Shown here in pieces: positions 27,181 through 34,827 of a stretch of 38,287 bases of DNA. The notes under the pieces were generated by a model. The model ran no database searches and was not told the origin of the DNA. It saw only the letters and a list, made by a program, of their open reading frames with translations. The DNA comes from Colwellia psychrerythraea (GTDB lineage: Bacteria > Pseudomonadota > Gammaproteobacteria > Enterobacterales > Alteromonadaceae), in assembly GCF_000764185.1 (NCBI RefSeq), contig NZ_JQEC01000038.1:1-38287 (forward strand), in the 5' to 3' direction. The position numbers were made by a program, and so were the translations under genes. The first letter of the stretch is position 1; the number at the start of each line of letters is the position of its first letter.

Positions 27181-29013
27181 ATGAACCTTTTCCTAACTCA
27201 TCTACGATTTGCTACCCGATACATATTAATCAGTTTTGTCACTACTTTCACGTTGTTAACCGTATTTATCTATTCAGCTTATCAGCCTGACAGCACTAGT
27301 TCCTTTATTTATGGATTAAGTATTCCGAGTTATTATTATCTCGTTTACTTAGTACTAACCTTGATGTTAACGCCATTGCTATATTTTAAAAGAGCTGCGT
27401 TACTGATAATTATTCCTAAAGTAATGTTAGATCTATTTTTATTAGCTGATATTTTGGTTTTTAATGTTTATCGCTTTCATATAGATATGCTTTTTATAGA
27501 GATGACACTTTTTGATTTTCAAGGAATTGGCTTATCTTGGGGCATGGTTTTACTTGCAATGGTTGTTTGTATTGGCGTTGTTAGCCTACAACTTGCTTTT
27601 TTTAGCAAAGCCAAGCAGTTAATTGCTTTGAAAACAAAAAGCATTAATATAAGCATTATTGCTATGTTTCTACTTGGGCAAGGTATGCATATTTGGGGAA
27701 ACTTTACTAAGCAAGAGAGTATTTTGGCATATACCCCTTACCTGCCATATTATGCCCCGACGACTTCAACGGGAAACATGGCAAAGTTGCAAAAACGCTA
27801 CCCTGAATTTGTGGTGGTTAATAAAAGCAGTAATGCGCCTATTATTGACAATCAAACTTCGTCGCAACGTTTTAATTATCCTATTAAACCACTCGTTTTT
27901 AATGAAGTTAATAACAAAGCCTCATTAAATGTCTTGCTGTTTGTTGTGGAAAGTTGGCGCGCTGATATGCTGAACAGTGATATCACTCCTTATATAGCTG
28001 AATTCGCTAAAAAGAGTCATCAGTTTGAAAATCATTACAGTGGTGGCAATGCTACAGTCCCTGGGCTATTTAGCTTAATGTATGGCTTAAACCCAAGTTA
28101 TTTAGCCAGCGCACAATCAGCACCTTTTAAACATCAAACTATGCTGACAAAAAGTTTTGCACAACATGGTTATGATATTAGTTCTTACAGTGGCTCTAAT
28201 TTAAATCGTTTTGCGATGAAAGCGATGTTTTTTGGTGATATTTCAGAGTCACTTTATGTTTATCCACAACAGGGTAACAGCAGCAAAAAGGATCAAGCAG
28301 TGGCTACTAAAGTGATAAATGATCTTAAGTTAGCTGATCACGATAAGCCGTGGTTTAAGTTTGTATTTTTGACCTCATCTCACCATGATTATGATTACCC
28401 TGAGCAACATAGAAAATTTGTTCCTACCCCTAAAGTAACCGCTGAATTTCTTGTAAATAAACATATTAATGCTCAGCCATTTTTAAATGATTACCAGAAT
28501 TCGCTACATTACATTGACTCATTATTTGAACAAATCCACCAAACACTAGTAAATACCGGCCAAGACAAAAACACGGTGATTATTGTCACTTCAGATCATG
28601 GTGAAGAGTTTAATGATAATAAAAAAGGTTTTTGGGGTCATGGCAGTAACTTTACTAAGGCGCAAACAACAGTGCCGTTATTAATGTATATTCCTGGACA
28701 GAAAGAAGGAGTTAAAGAAATGAATCGTACTGCTCATGTTGATGTAGCACCTACATTACTAAAGTATGTGCTAAATAACACTTCACCCTTATCACATTTT
28801 AGTTCGGGTTTTGACTTATTCGATTTGCCTGAAAAACGTGGTGTCGCTATGTCGAGTTATATTGATAAGGCTTATCTAGTTGATAACACCATATACTCCA
28901 GTGGTTTGTTAACCAATAAATACCATATTGACGATTTGAATAAAAAACCTGATACGATTAACTATCAGCAATTACAAATCTTGCGACAGCAAGATAGCCA
29001 CTTCCTTCAGTAG
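27181..29013 (+). CDS. YejM/LtaS-like sulfatase-fold inner-membrane protein
   Basis: A 610-residue protein with five N-terminal membrane segments (about residues 12-32, 43-66, 70-100, 115-140, 155-170) and a periplasmic alkaline-phosphatase-superfamily domain from about residue 248. The metal-site residues appear complete: Glu257 in FVVESW, Thr292 in GGNATVPGLF, Asp472-His473 in TSDHGEE, and His487 in WGHGSN. The GNxTxxGLFxLxYG stretch resembles YejM (PbgA/LapC), the regulator of LpxC degradation. The intact site leaves open phosphoethanolamine or phosphoglycerol transfer as in EptA and LtaS. dgkA follows after 6 nt, which fits a transferase releasing diacylglycerol. Which role applies is not decided by sequence alone. 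Confidence 0.75.
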   Translation: MNLFLTHLRFATRYILISFVTTFTLLTVFIYSAYQPDSTSSFIYGLSIPSYYYLVYLVLTLMLTPLLYFKRAALLIIIPKVMLDLFLLADILVFNVYRFHIDMLFIEMTLFDFQGIGLSWGMVLLAMVVCIGVVSLQLAFFSKAKQLIALKTKSINISIIAMFLLGQGMHIWGNFTKQESILAYTPYLPYYAPTTSTGNMAKLQKRYPEFVVVNKSSNAPIIDNQTSSQRFNYPIKPLVFNEVNNKASLNVLLFVVESWRADMLNSDITPYIAEFAKKSHQFENHYSGGNATVPGLFSLMYGLNPSYLASAQSAPFKHQTMLTKSFAQHGYDISSYSGSNLNRFAMKAMFFGDISESLYVYPQQGNSSKKDQAVATKVINDLKLADHDKPWFKFVFLTSSHHDYDYPEQHRKFVPTPKVTAEFLVNKHINAQPFLNDYQNSLHYIDSLFEQIHQTLVNTGQDKNTVIIVTSDHGEEFNDNKKGFWGHGSNFTKAQTTVPLLMYIPGQKEGVKEMNRTAHVDVAPTLLKYVLNNTSPLSHFSSGFDLFDLPEKRGVAMSSYIDKAYLVDNTIYSSGLLTNKYHIDDLNKKPDTINYQQLQILRQQDSHFLQ

Positions 29014-29019
29014 GGTTAT

Positions 29020-29427
29020 ATGAATACCGACAAAAACAAATCAACAGATACAATCAACAAGCCAAATGGTATGGGATTGTCCCGGATACTTAAAGCAACA
29101 CGCTGCTCAATGTTAGGCATTCAAGCGGCCTATAAACATGAGTCTGCATTTAGACAAGAGTTATGTTTATGTTTATTGTTACTGCCTGTTAGTCTATTTA
29201 TTGCTAATAGTGGCATGCAGTTAGCACTATTAATAGGCTCACTAATATTATTACTGTTAGTGGAAGTGATAAATTCTGCCATCGAAGCAGTCGTTGACCG
29301 TATTGGTCTAGAACATCATGAATTATCGGGTCGAGCAAAAGACCTTGGTTCGGCTGCGGTTTTTCTCGCTATTGTTATTGGCATGGTAATTTGGGCTGGC
29401 GTTATCTTTGATAATTATTTTAGTTAG
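29020..29427 (+). CDS. dgkA: Diacylglycerol kinase DgkA
   Basis: A 135-residue protein with three membrane helices and the DgkA signature EVINSAIEAVVDRIGLEHHELSGRAKDLGSAAV (about residues 88-120), which holds the catalytic Glu and Asn. It phosphorylates diacylglycerol to phosphatidate at the inner membrane. The N-terminus is about 13-15 residues longer than in E. coli and polar (TDKNKSTDTINKPNG). Placed 6 nt after the sulfatase-fold gene, it probably recycles diacylglycerol left when phospholipid headgroups are transferred, as known for EptA-DgkA and MdoB-DgkA partnerships. Confidence 0.95.
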   Translation: MNTDKNKSTDTINKPNGMGLSRILKATRCSMLGIQAAYKHESAFRQELCLCLLLLPVSLFIANSGMQLALLIGSLILLLLVEVINSAIEAVVDRIGLEHHELSGRAKDLGSAAVFLAIVIGMVIWAGVIFDNYFS

Positions 29428-29525
29428 TAGATTACTGTAGTAGGTCGCTGTCGCAAGGTCGAAGCAGCATAAAAGGGGTAAAGTATTTACGCTATAACTT
29501 AGCTAAATAACTGTTATTTTAAAAA

Positions 29526-29561
29526 GCCGAGCAAAGTTACGTTAAATAAACTTTGCTTGGC
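29526..29561 (-). terminator. Terminator of the downstream sigma/anti-sigma/PDZ cassette
   Basis: GCCGAGCAAAGTT (29526-29538) pairs with AACTTTGCTTGGC (29549-29561), a 13-bp stem with one wobble. On the minus strand it is followed by UUUUUAAAAU, placing the U-tract correctly for transcripts of the PDZ gene ending at 29616. On the plus strand no U-tract follows, so dgkA has no clear terminator. Confidence 0.7.
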
Positions 29562-29615
29562 AAATGAAGGGACTGTACTTTAACAACTAATTAGAGAGCT
29601 CAATTTTTAACTATC

Positions 29616-31175
29616 CTAATGTAAAGAACTACTGCCATCATTAGGCGCATCCCTTCTTCTTTCTAGAGCCATGCTACGCCTGTTCAGATAGCTTTCTTTT
29701 TCTAGCCTTTCAGTCGCTATTTTAATAGACGGTAAATCAATACTTAAATTAAAGCTCACTAGTAGTTGTGGCTGGTAGGTTTTCTCTAGTGTTACTAATT
29801 GCTCGCCTCGTTGAATTTGCATGGAAACTGTATCACCACTTTTTAATAAAGTAAGTGATGAAATTAATTTCTCTATATTATCCGTGGTGATATCTTGACC
29901 GTTAATGTTAACGATAATATCTAAAGTTTTTAGCCCTATTTTTTCAGCGAAGCTATGTTCATTGATATTGAAAATCTTTAACCCAGTACTTTTAGGAAAA
30001 ACGATCTTATCGCCAGAGAAGCCAATTTTATTATCAAATTTTTCTGCTCTACTAATCAATATAACATCTTGATTGTAATTGTTATCTTGATAATAGTGTT
30101 GAATTTCAAGTATTAATTGTTCAAGTTCCAGCCTATTAATGCCTGCGAGTGCTTGGTATTCTGTCACTATTTCCTGTGTTTTGCTTGACGGTGTTTTTTC
30201 AGCAATTTGATAGTTTATTTTTGGCACTATTACTGGCATAAAACGTTTGTTAATTTTATTTTTTTTACCATTTCGCAAGAAGGTTATTTTTATTCGTTCA
30301 CCAATATATAAGTTGGCAAAGTAAGCCTTTAACTGTTTGAAGGGACTGCTATCATCTGCCTTAATTCTATCGCCACCAAGGTGAGTAATTTTGTCACCAC
30401 TTCTTAATTGTAACTGCTCTGCGAGTGTATAGGGTTTTACAGACACTATTTCAATTGCATCGCCATTGTTTTGATAGTCACTACTGGTCAATACACCAAT
30501 ATCTGTACTTATCGAGCCGTCGAAGCTTTGCACAAGCAGGTCGAATTCATCGCTTTGATTGCTATTTTCTAGTTTTGTCATTAACTGCCTTAGGCGATAT
30601 TCTAATGGAGCAGGTAATTTTATATTTTCTGGATTATTACTTTCTGTGCCATTACTCTCTTGTAACAGAGGGAAAGCTTTAAAAATTTCCTTGCCTTTTG
30701 CCTCGCATAACTTTTTAATGTCACTGTTAACTTCTATTGACTCTATTTTCTGACCACTTGATAACACCTTGAGTTGGTAATTATGATCGGCCTTTACATC
30801 TAATAATACTGTTTGATACTTGAGATTTAGCGGTAAGTATCTAATGTGAATTTTGCTATTTTCTCTTAGTTTTTTATAAACTTTTGTAGGCCATTGCTCT
30901 ACTACTACGATATGTTTTCCTACGCCAAAAGAGTACTGATATTCCCCTGAAATTATGCCTGCTCTATTGTTTACTCTTTCAAGATTATTTTCGTTATGGC
31001 GTGCTATTAATGAAATATAGCCGTCATCATTTTCTGCAGCTGAAACAAAACCCACTGATGCACACTGCTGTGCATTGGCATGAGTAGAAAACCCCAAAAC
31101 TAATAAAATCATTAAAATTAGTGAACCATGCTTTTTTGTCCATAAAGCAATCCGCTCGTTAAATACTGTATTCAT
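29616..31175 (-). CDS. Exported protein with two PDZ-like domains (cassette 1)
   Basis: The start at 31175 gives 519 residues, has an AAGGAG ribosome binding site and leads straight into a signal peptide (hydrophobic core GSLILMILLVLGFS, cleavage near NAQQ). A longer ORF start at 31256 lacks this support. Domains: an N-terminal unknown beta-rich domain (GKHIVVVEQWP), a first PDZ-like unit around GDKITHLGGDRIKAD...GERIKITFLRNGKK, and a second near FAEKIGLKTLDIIVNINGQDI...LKSGDTVSMQIQRGEQLVTL. No serine-protease or metalloprotease motif is seen. The N-terminus overlaps the anti-sigma gene by 17 nt. The paralogue at 32667-34316 has the same domain order. Probably a periplasmic partner of the anti-sigma factor; function not established. 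Confidence 0.75.
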   Translation of the reverse strand: MNTVFNERIALWTKKHGSLILMILLVLGFSTHANAQQCASVGFVSAAENDDGYISLIARHNENNLERVNNRAGIISGEYQYSFGVGKHIVVVEQWPTKVYKKLRENSKIHIRYLPLNLKYQTVLLDVKADHNYQLKVLSSGQKIESIEVNSDIKKLCEAKGKEIFKAFPLLQESNGTESNNPENIKLPAPLEYRLRQLMTKLENSNQSDEFDLLVQSFDGSISTDIGVLTSSDYQNNGDAIEIVSVKPYTLAEQLQLRSGDKITHLGGDRIKADDSSPFKQLKAYFANLYIGERIKITFLRNGKKNKINKRFMPVIVPKINYQIAEKTPSSKTQEIVTEYQALAGINRLELEQLILEIQHYYQDNNYNQDVILISRAEKFDNKIGFSGDKIVFPKSTGLKIFNINEHSFAEKIGLKTLDIIVNINGQDITTDNIEKLISSLTLLKSGDTVSMQIQRGEQLVTLEKTYQPQLLVSFNLSIDLPSIKIATERLEKESYLNRRSMALERRRDAPNDGSSSLH

Positions 31176-31716
31176 AACCTTCTCCTTGTTGTTTTGCACG
31201 TCTGTTGGTTTCTCGCATTTGCCTGATAAGCTTTTTACGTTGTTGCAACAGGGCAAGTTTATTTTGTGGGGTTGTCATTTTCATTAACTGCAAATCAAGT
31301 AAATGTATTCTTGATAATAATTGCGTTTGCTGAAACGTTAGAATGTCATTATTGACCAATTGCATCTCTACTGCTGAAGGTACAATTAACACTTGTTCAA
31401 GTTGATTCTGGAGCGTGTAGTTACTCCACATTAACCAACACGTAGCGGTAAGAAATAAAGACGCGGCTAGTGATGTGGCGAATGCTTTCGCGCTAGTATT
31501 TTTCTGCCTTATTTTTGGTAAATTAGCCTTCATTTCATGCCAAACTTGTGTGGGTGGTGTCATCAGCTGATAATGCTCAGCTGATATTTTTAGTGACCTT
31601 AGTTTTTCATGCTCAGTTAAACAATCAGGGCAAGTATTGAGATGGTGAAGTTCTTCTTGGTTTAATTGCTGCTTCAGGGTTAAGGAGGCTAATAATCGCT
31701 CATTATTAAGATGCAT
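31159..31716 (-). CDS. Membrane anti-sigma factor, ZAS-type (cassette 1)
   Basis: A 185-residue protein. Residues 25-32 read H-L-N-T-C-P-D-C, the H-x3-C-x2-C zinc motif of ZAS anti-sigma factors, followed by one membrane helix (about residues 82-103) and a periplasmic coiled-coil-like part with LLQQRKKLIRQM. The C-terminus is YEYSI. The gene overlaps the sigma stop by 11 nt and the PDZ start by 17 nt, so the three products should be made in coupled amounts. It should hold the upstream sigma factor at the membrane until an envelope signal arrives. The periplasmic part shows no RseA-like sequence that I recognise. Confidence 0.8.
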   Translation of the reverse strand: MHLNNERLLASLTLKQQLNQEELHHLNTCPDCLTEHEKLRSLKISAEHYQLMTPPTQVWHEMKANLPKIRQKNTSAKAFATSLAASLFLTATCWLMWSNYTLQNQLEQVLIVPSAVEMQLVNNDILTFQQTQLLSRIHLLDLQLMKMTTPQNKLALLQQRKKLIRQMRETNRRAKQQGEGYEYSI

Positions 31717-32245
31717 TTTTTTTTACCTCATTAGAGAGTTTTATTCTTTTTAACAGGCGCGAAATCATCGACTTTGAATAACTTGGGCTTTTAGCTAACA
31801 GCTTTGCTATTTCTTCATGGGTATATTCTTCAACAATAAATAACCACAAAACTAACCTTTCAATTTTTGACGATTTAGCCAACAGGGATTCAATTAACTG
31901 GCTATCAGAAAGTTGCTTTAATAAGTTACACTCTATTTCATCTTGGTATATTTCAACTTCATCAACCAAGCGTGTTCGTTCATGTTTCTTAATAAAGTTT
32001 AAGGTGTTGTTAAAAGCAATGCGTTTCGCCCAAGCAAGAAATGATTGCTTATACGAGTAGCTATGTAGTTTCTCAAATATATCGAGAAAGGTGTCTTGTA
32101 ATAACTCTTGTGAACTAGCCTCATTTCGGCAAATTCGAAAAATTACGGTAAATATGTGTGGTGAAATTAAGCGATAACATCGCTCGAAAGCTTTATGATC
32201 TCCTTGCTTCATTTCATCAACTAATTGTTCATCCCAAATGTCCAA
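31706..32245 (-). CDS. ECF-type sigma factor (cassette 1), TTG start
   Basis: A 179-residue sigma-70-family protein with region 2 (about 20-88; LLQDTFLDIFEKL and FLAWAKRIAFNNTLNFIKK) and region 4 (about 125-175; EEYTHEEIAKLLAKSPSYSKSMISRLLKRIK), and no region 3, as in ECF sigma factors. The start is TTG with an AAGGA about 8 nt upstream; the next Met (residue 12) would remove part of the first helix, and the paralogue also starts at TTG. It shares a 15-nt upstream block with the paralogue, suggesting common control. The target genes beyond its own cassette are unknown. Confidence 0.88.
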   Translation of the reverse strand: MDIWDEQLVDEMKQGDHKAFERCYRLISPHIFTVIFRICRNEASSQELLQDTFLDIFEKLHSYSYKQSFLAWAKRIAFNNTLNFIKKHERTRLVDEVEIYQDEIECNLLKQLSDSQLIESLLAKSSKIERLVLWLFIVEEYTHEEIAKLLAKSPSYSKSMISRLLKRIKLSNEVKKNAS

Positions 32246-32298
32246 AACAAAATTCCTTGTTGTCCTTGTACGTAACTAAACAGCTCACGTGATAAAAA

Positions 32299-32313
32299 CG
32301 TCGCAATTATTTT
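32299..32313 (-). promoter_or_regulatory. Conserved block upstream of cassette 1 sigma gene
   Basis: Minus-strand AAAATAATTGCGACG, identical over 15 nt to 35409-35423, ending 54 nt before the TTG start. Flanking sequence is not conserved, so this is probably a promoter element or regulator site common to both cassettes. Confidence 0.55.
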
Positions 32314-32512
32314 AATTCATTACCGATTAATCTTGATGGTGGTGTAATCACGCTACCGTGATAGGGAAATATCCTCCCGTTTTAGTCAGCACAACATTAG
32401 CTTGGTTCAAAGGGATAATACTAGTAAATACAAACATGTAGCGATTAACGGTGCATAGCGATTTATCAGCTAATGGCTAGTTTAAGTTACACAATTGTAT
32501 TAGGAGGGGAGT

Positions 32513-32563
32513 TAACCAAGTAGTCGACCTAGGTATTGTTCGACTGCTTGGTTAGTATTTTTT
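32513..32563 (+). terminator. Orphan plus-strand terminator
   Basis: TAACCAAGTAGTCGA (32513-32527) pairs with TCGACTGCTTGGTTA (32540-32554), 15 bp with one U-G wobble in plus-strand RNA (an A-C mismatch in minus-strand RNA), then six T bases at 32558-32563. The wobble and U-tract both favour the plus strand, where no gene lies upstream before dgkA. A small RNA is possible. Confidence 0.55.
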
Positions 32564-32631
32564 GAAAAATCACCAATTGAATTTTATTATGAAGAATAGG
32601 GCTAACTATTCATTCGCGGTGAATAAGTCAT

Positions 32632-32660
32632 GCCACATTCATCTTTTAAATTAATGTGGC
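32632..32660 (-). terminator. Weak hairpin after the cassette 2 PDZ gene
   Basis: GCCACATT (32632-32639) pairs with AATGTGGC (32653-32660) 6 nt beyond the stop codon. No U-tract follows on the minus strand, so termination may be inefficient and cassette 1 could receive read-through. Confidence 0.35.
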
Positions 32661-32666
32661 AATCAT

Positions 32667-34316
32667 TTAATTTCTTTTAGATGTGGTTGGAATCTTAGGC
32701 TCTGCTCGTAAAGCTCGCATGTTTTGTGTCGCTGCACTAGGACTTGCCCTATCATAAGCATTTGAGTCAAAGCGAAGCTCGCCTTTTCTATGTGCTACTC
32801 TGTTAGCACTCGCTATTTCTTCTAACTTAGCATTAGCAAGCGCTAATGAATAAAGGTCTAAGGTCAAATCGAAGGCGATTAATTTTTCTGGTTGATATTG
32901 TTTTGATAGCGTTAAATTTTGCTTGTCTCTTTGAATTGTTAAAGAAAGTTTTTGACCACTGGTTAAGGAAGTTAATGACTTAACCATAGTATTGAAATTT
33001 TCATGAGAAATGCTGTTATCATTAACCTCGACAATAATATCTCCCTCGATTAAACCAATAGACTGGGCAAAGCTCTCTTCATCAACTTGTTCAAGCTCAA
33101 AACCTAACCTACCTATGCGTGCAACCTTCTTTCCGGAAAAACCAAGCTTCCTATCAAACACTTCATTTCGAGTCAGGTGAATGTTCGGTTTCTTATAATT
33201 ATTGCTTTTATAAAAATCGACGACCTCAAGTAAAAGCTGGTCTAACTCAAAAGTGATTATTCCTGGCAAGGTTTTATGGGTTATTAATGCTGGTTGCTTA
33301 CTCTCTTTGGTGTCTGATGTCGGTAGTTGATAACTTACCTCAGGTAAAATAACGGGTTTATATTCTCCTGTTAACTTCAGTTTTTTATTATTTCGTACCA
33401 CGTTTATTTTTACTTTTTCTCCAAGGTATAAACTGCTCATATAATGGCTAAATTGCTGATCAGGTGCTCTTTCATCCGCTTTTACTTTTACACCTGATAA
33501 ATGGGTTATTTTATCGCCACTCCTTAACTTAAGTTGTTGTGCAAAAGAATTTGGCAAAACGGATAAAACAAGTAATGCAGTACCATTATCGACATATTCA
33601 TTGTTAATAGCAGTGCCAATGATGTCATTTAGCTTTGCATAAAATACATTAGTGTAAGTCGTTGAAACTTCAGTGTTTTGATGAAAAGTGCCAATTTTTG
33701 TCATTAATTTTCGCAAGCGGTACTCTAATGAGTCAGGTAAAGATAAGTCATTAATTGTCGTATCATTCGAATTAACTTTTTTAGCGACAAAAACCTTTTC
33801 AGCGAAAAAAATAGAGGCGTCATCAGCCGCACATACTGCCTGATACTCACTTTTTACTCGTATTTCTGCAGCTTGCTCATTGGTTTGAAAATACTCAAGT
33901 TGATAGTGCTGATTAGCTTTGACATTTAACTGAATAGTTTTAAGAAATATATCAGCAGGCTTATATTTTGACGGAATTAAGTTACTCCGATTAAATTTTT
34001 TGAAACCTCTTGCCGTCCTCCTTAATTTTTTGTAACTTCTTACCGGCCACTGCTCAACCATAATGGTGTGTTTCCCTGTGGCAAAATAATAATTATGCTC
34101 ACCAGCAATAATGGCACTTTTACCTTTTGTTCTTTCAAGCCCTTCACCATTGTGCGCTACAACCACAGTGACGTATGCTTGGTTATTTTTCTCGGCTTTA
34201 TTAAAGCTTATTGTTGCACATTGCTCGGCACTGACATGAAGCGATGTTAGCGCTAAAACCAGCAGACTTAGCTTTGTTACATTCATTAAGTTGAACGTCT
34301 TAGATACTAAATTCAT
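32667..34316 (-). CDS. Exported protein with two PDZ-like domains (cassette 2)
   Basis: A 549-residue paralogue of the cassette 1 PDZ protein. The ATG at 34316 has an AAGGAG site 7 nt upstream; a signal peptide follows (LSLLVLALTSLHVSA, cleavage before EQCA). The N-terminal unknown domain shares AEQCA, LER, GKH and VEQWP-x-x-x-YKKLR with the paralogue. PDZ-like units lie near SGDKITHLSGVKVKAD...GEKVKINVVRNNKKLK and FAQSIGLIEGDIIVEVNDNSI...LTSGQKLSLTIQRDKQNLTL. The C-terminal tail is about 30 residues longer, basic and Ser/Ala-rich. No protease residues are seen. It overlaps the anti-sigma gene by 17 nt. Confidence 0.75.
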   Translation of the reverse strand: MNLVSKTFNLMNVTKLSLLVLALTSLHVSAEQCATISFNKAEKNNQAYVTVVVAHNGEGLERTKGKSAIIAGEHNYYFATGKHTIMVEQWPVRSYKKLRRTARGFKKFNRSNLIPSKYKPADIFLKTIQLNVKANQHYQLEYFQTNEQAAEIRVKSEYQAVCAADDASIFFAEKVFVAKKVNSNDTTINDLSLPDSLEYRLRKLMTKIGTFHQNTEVSTTYTNVFYAKLNDIIGTAINNEYVDNGTALLVLSVLPNSFAQQLKLRSGDKITHLSGVKVKADERAPDQQFSHYMSSLYLGEKVKINVVRNNKKLKLTGEYKPVILPEVSYQLPTSDTKESKQPALITHKTLPGIITFELDQLLLEVVDFYKSNNYKKPNIHLTRNEVFDRKLGFSGKKVARIGRLGFELEQVDEESFAQSIGLIEGDIIVEVNDNSISHENFNTMVKSLTSLTSGQKLSLTIQRDKQNLTLSKQYQPEKLIAFDLTLDLYSLALANAKLEEIASANRVAHRKGELRFDSNAYDRASPSAATQNMRALRAEPKIPTTSKRN

Positions 34317-34827
34317 ATTCAGCTCCTTGTTTGTTATTTATCATCTTGGTCATTAATTTTTTACGTTGCTGTAATAACTGTATTTTTTCATTTTGTGTTG
34401 TTGTTTGTTGTAATTGCAATTCAAGTAACCTGACTTTTGACAGCAATTGAACTTGCCCAAAGGTAGGGCTTGGACTTAATGATAACTGTGACTCAAGCTG
34501 CTGATTGACAACTAATACTTGCTCTAACTGGCCTTGCAAATGGTAATTACTCCACGCCAACCAGCCAACTGCTAAAAAAGTCACAGACGCTGCAACGCTG
34601 ATAAACCACTGTATAGGTGATGTTTGTTTTACCTTGCTTTTATTAGCCATACGCTGTTGTATTGCTAGCCAATCACTTTGTGGGGCAGGTAATAACTCGA
34701 TTTGCTCTACAGAGCTATTAAGTAGAGAGATTGTCTCGTGTTCATAGCTACATTGCTGACAAGATTTTAGGTGGACTTTTTCAGCAGAAGTTAACGGCTC
34801 ACCTGACGTGTTTTTATTTATATGCAT
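34300..34827 (-). CDS. Membrane anti-sigma factor, ZAS-type (cassette 2)
   Basis: A 175-residue protein with H-x3-C-x2-C at residues 19-26 (HLKSCQQC), one membrane helix (about 77-97), the conserved W-S-N-Y-x-LQ-x-QLEQVL stretch right after the helix, and a periplasmic part with LLQQRKKLMTKM. It ends YEFSI, almost the same as the paralogue (YEYSI). Overlaps are 14 nt with the sigma gene and 17 nt with the PDZ gene. The zinc-binding and post-membrane segments are conserved between cassettes while the cytoplasmic linker is not. Confidence 0.8.
   Translation of the reverse strand: MHINKNTSGEPLTSAEKVHLKSCQQCSYEHETISLLNSSVEQIELLPAPQSDWLAIQQRMANKSKVKQTSPIQWFISVAASVTFLAVGWLAWSNYHLQGQLEQVLVVNQQLESQLSLSPSPTFGQVQLLSKVRLLELQLQQTTTQNEKIQLLQQRKKLMTKMINNKQGAEYEFSI

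Larger units (their letters stand above)
32246..32666. other. Intergenic region between the two sigma cassettes
   Basis: Contains the conserved block upstream of the cassette 1 sigma gene, a small inverted repeat ATCACG-CTAC-CGTGAT at 32347-32362, a plus-strand terminator at 32513-32563 with no plus-strand gene before it, and a hairpin GCCACATT/AATGTGGC at 32632-32660 just beyond the cassette 2 PDZ gene. No convincing ORF. Confidence 0.5.

Noticed and set aside
29616..31256. Longer start for the cassette 1 PDZ protein
   Set aside because: The extra 27 residues would precede the signal peptide and lie in the anti-sigma gene; the ATG at 31175 has AAGGAG and matches the paralogue's overlap.
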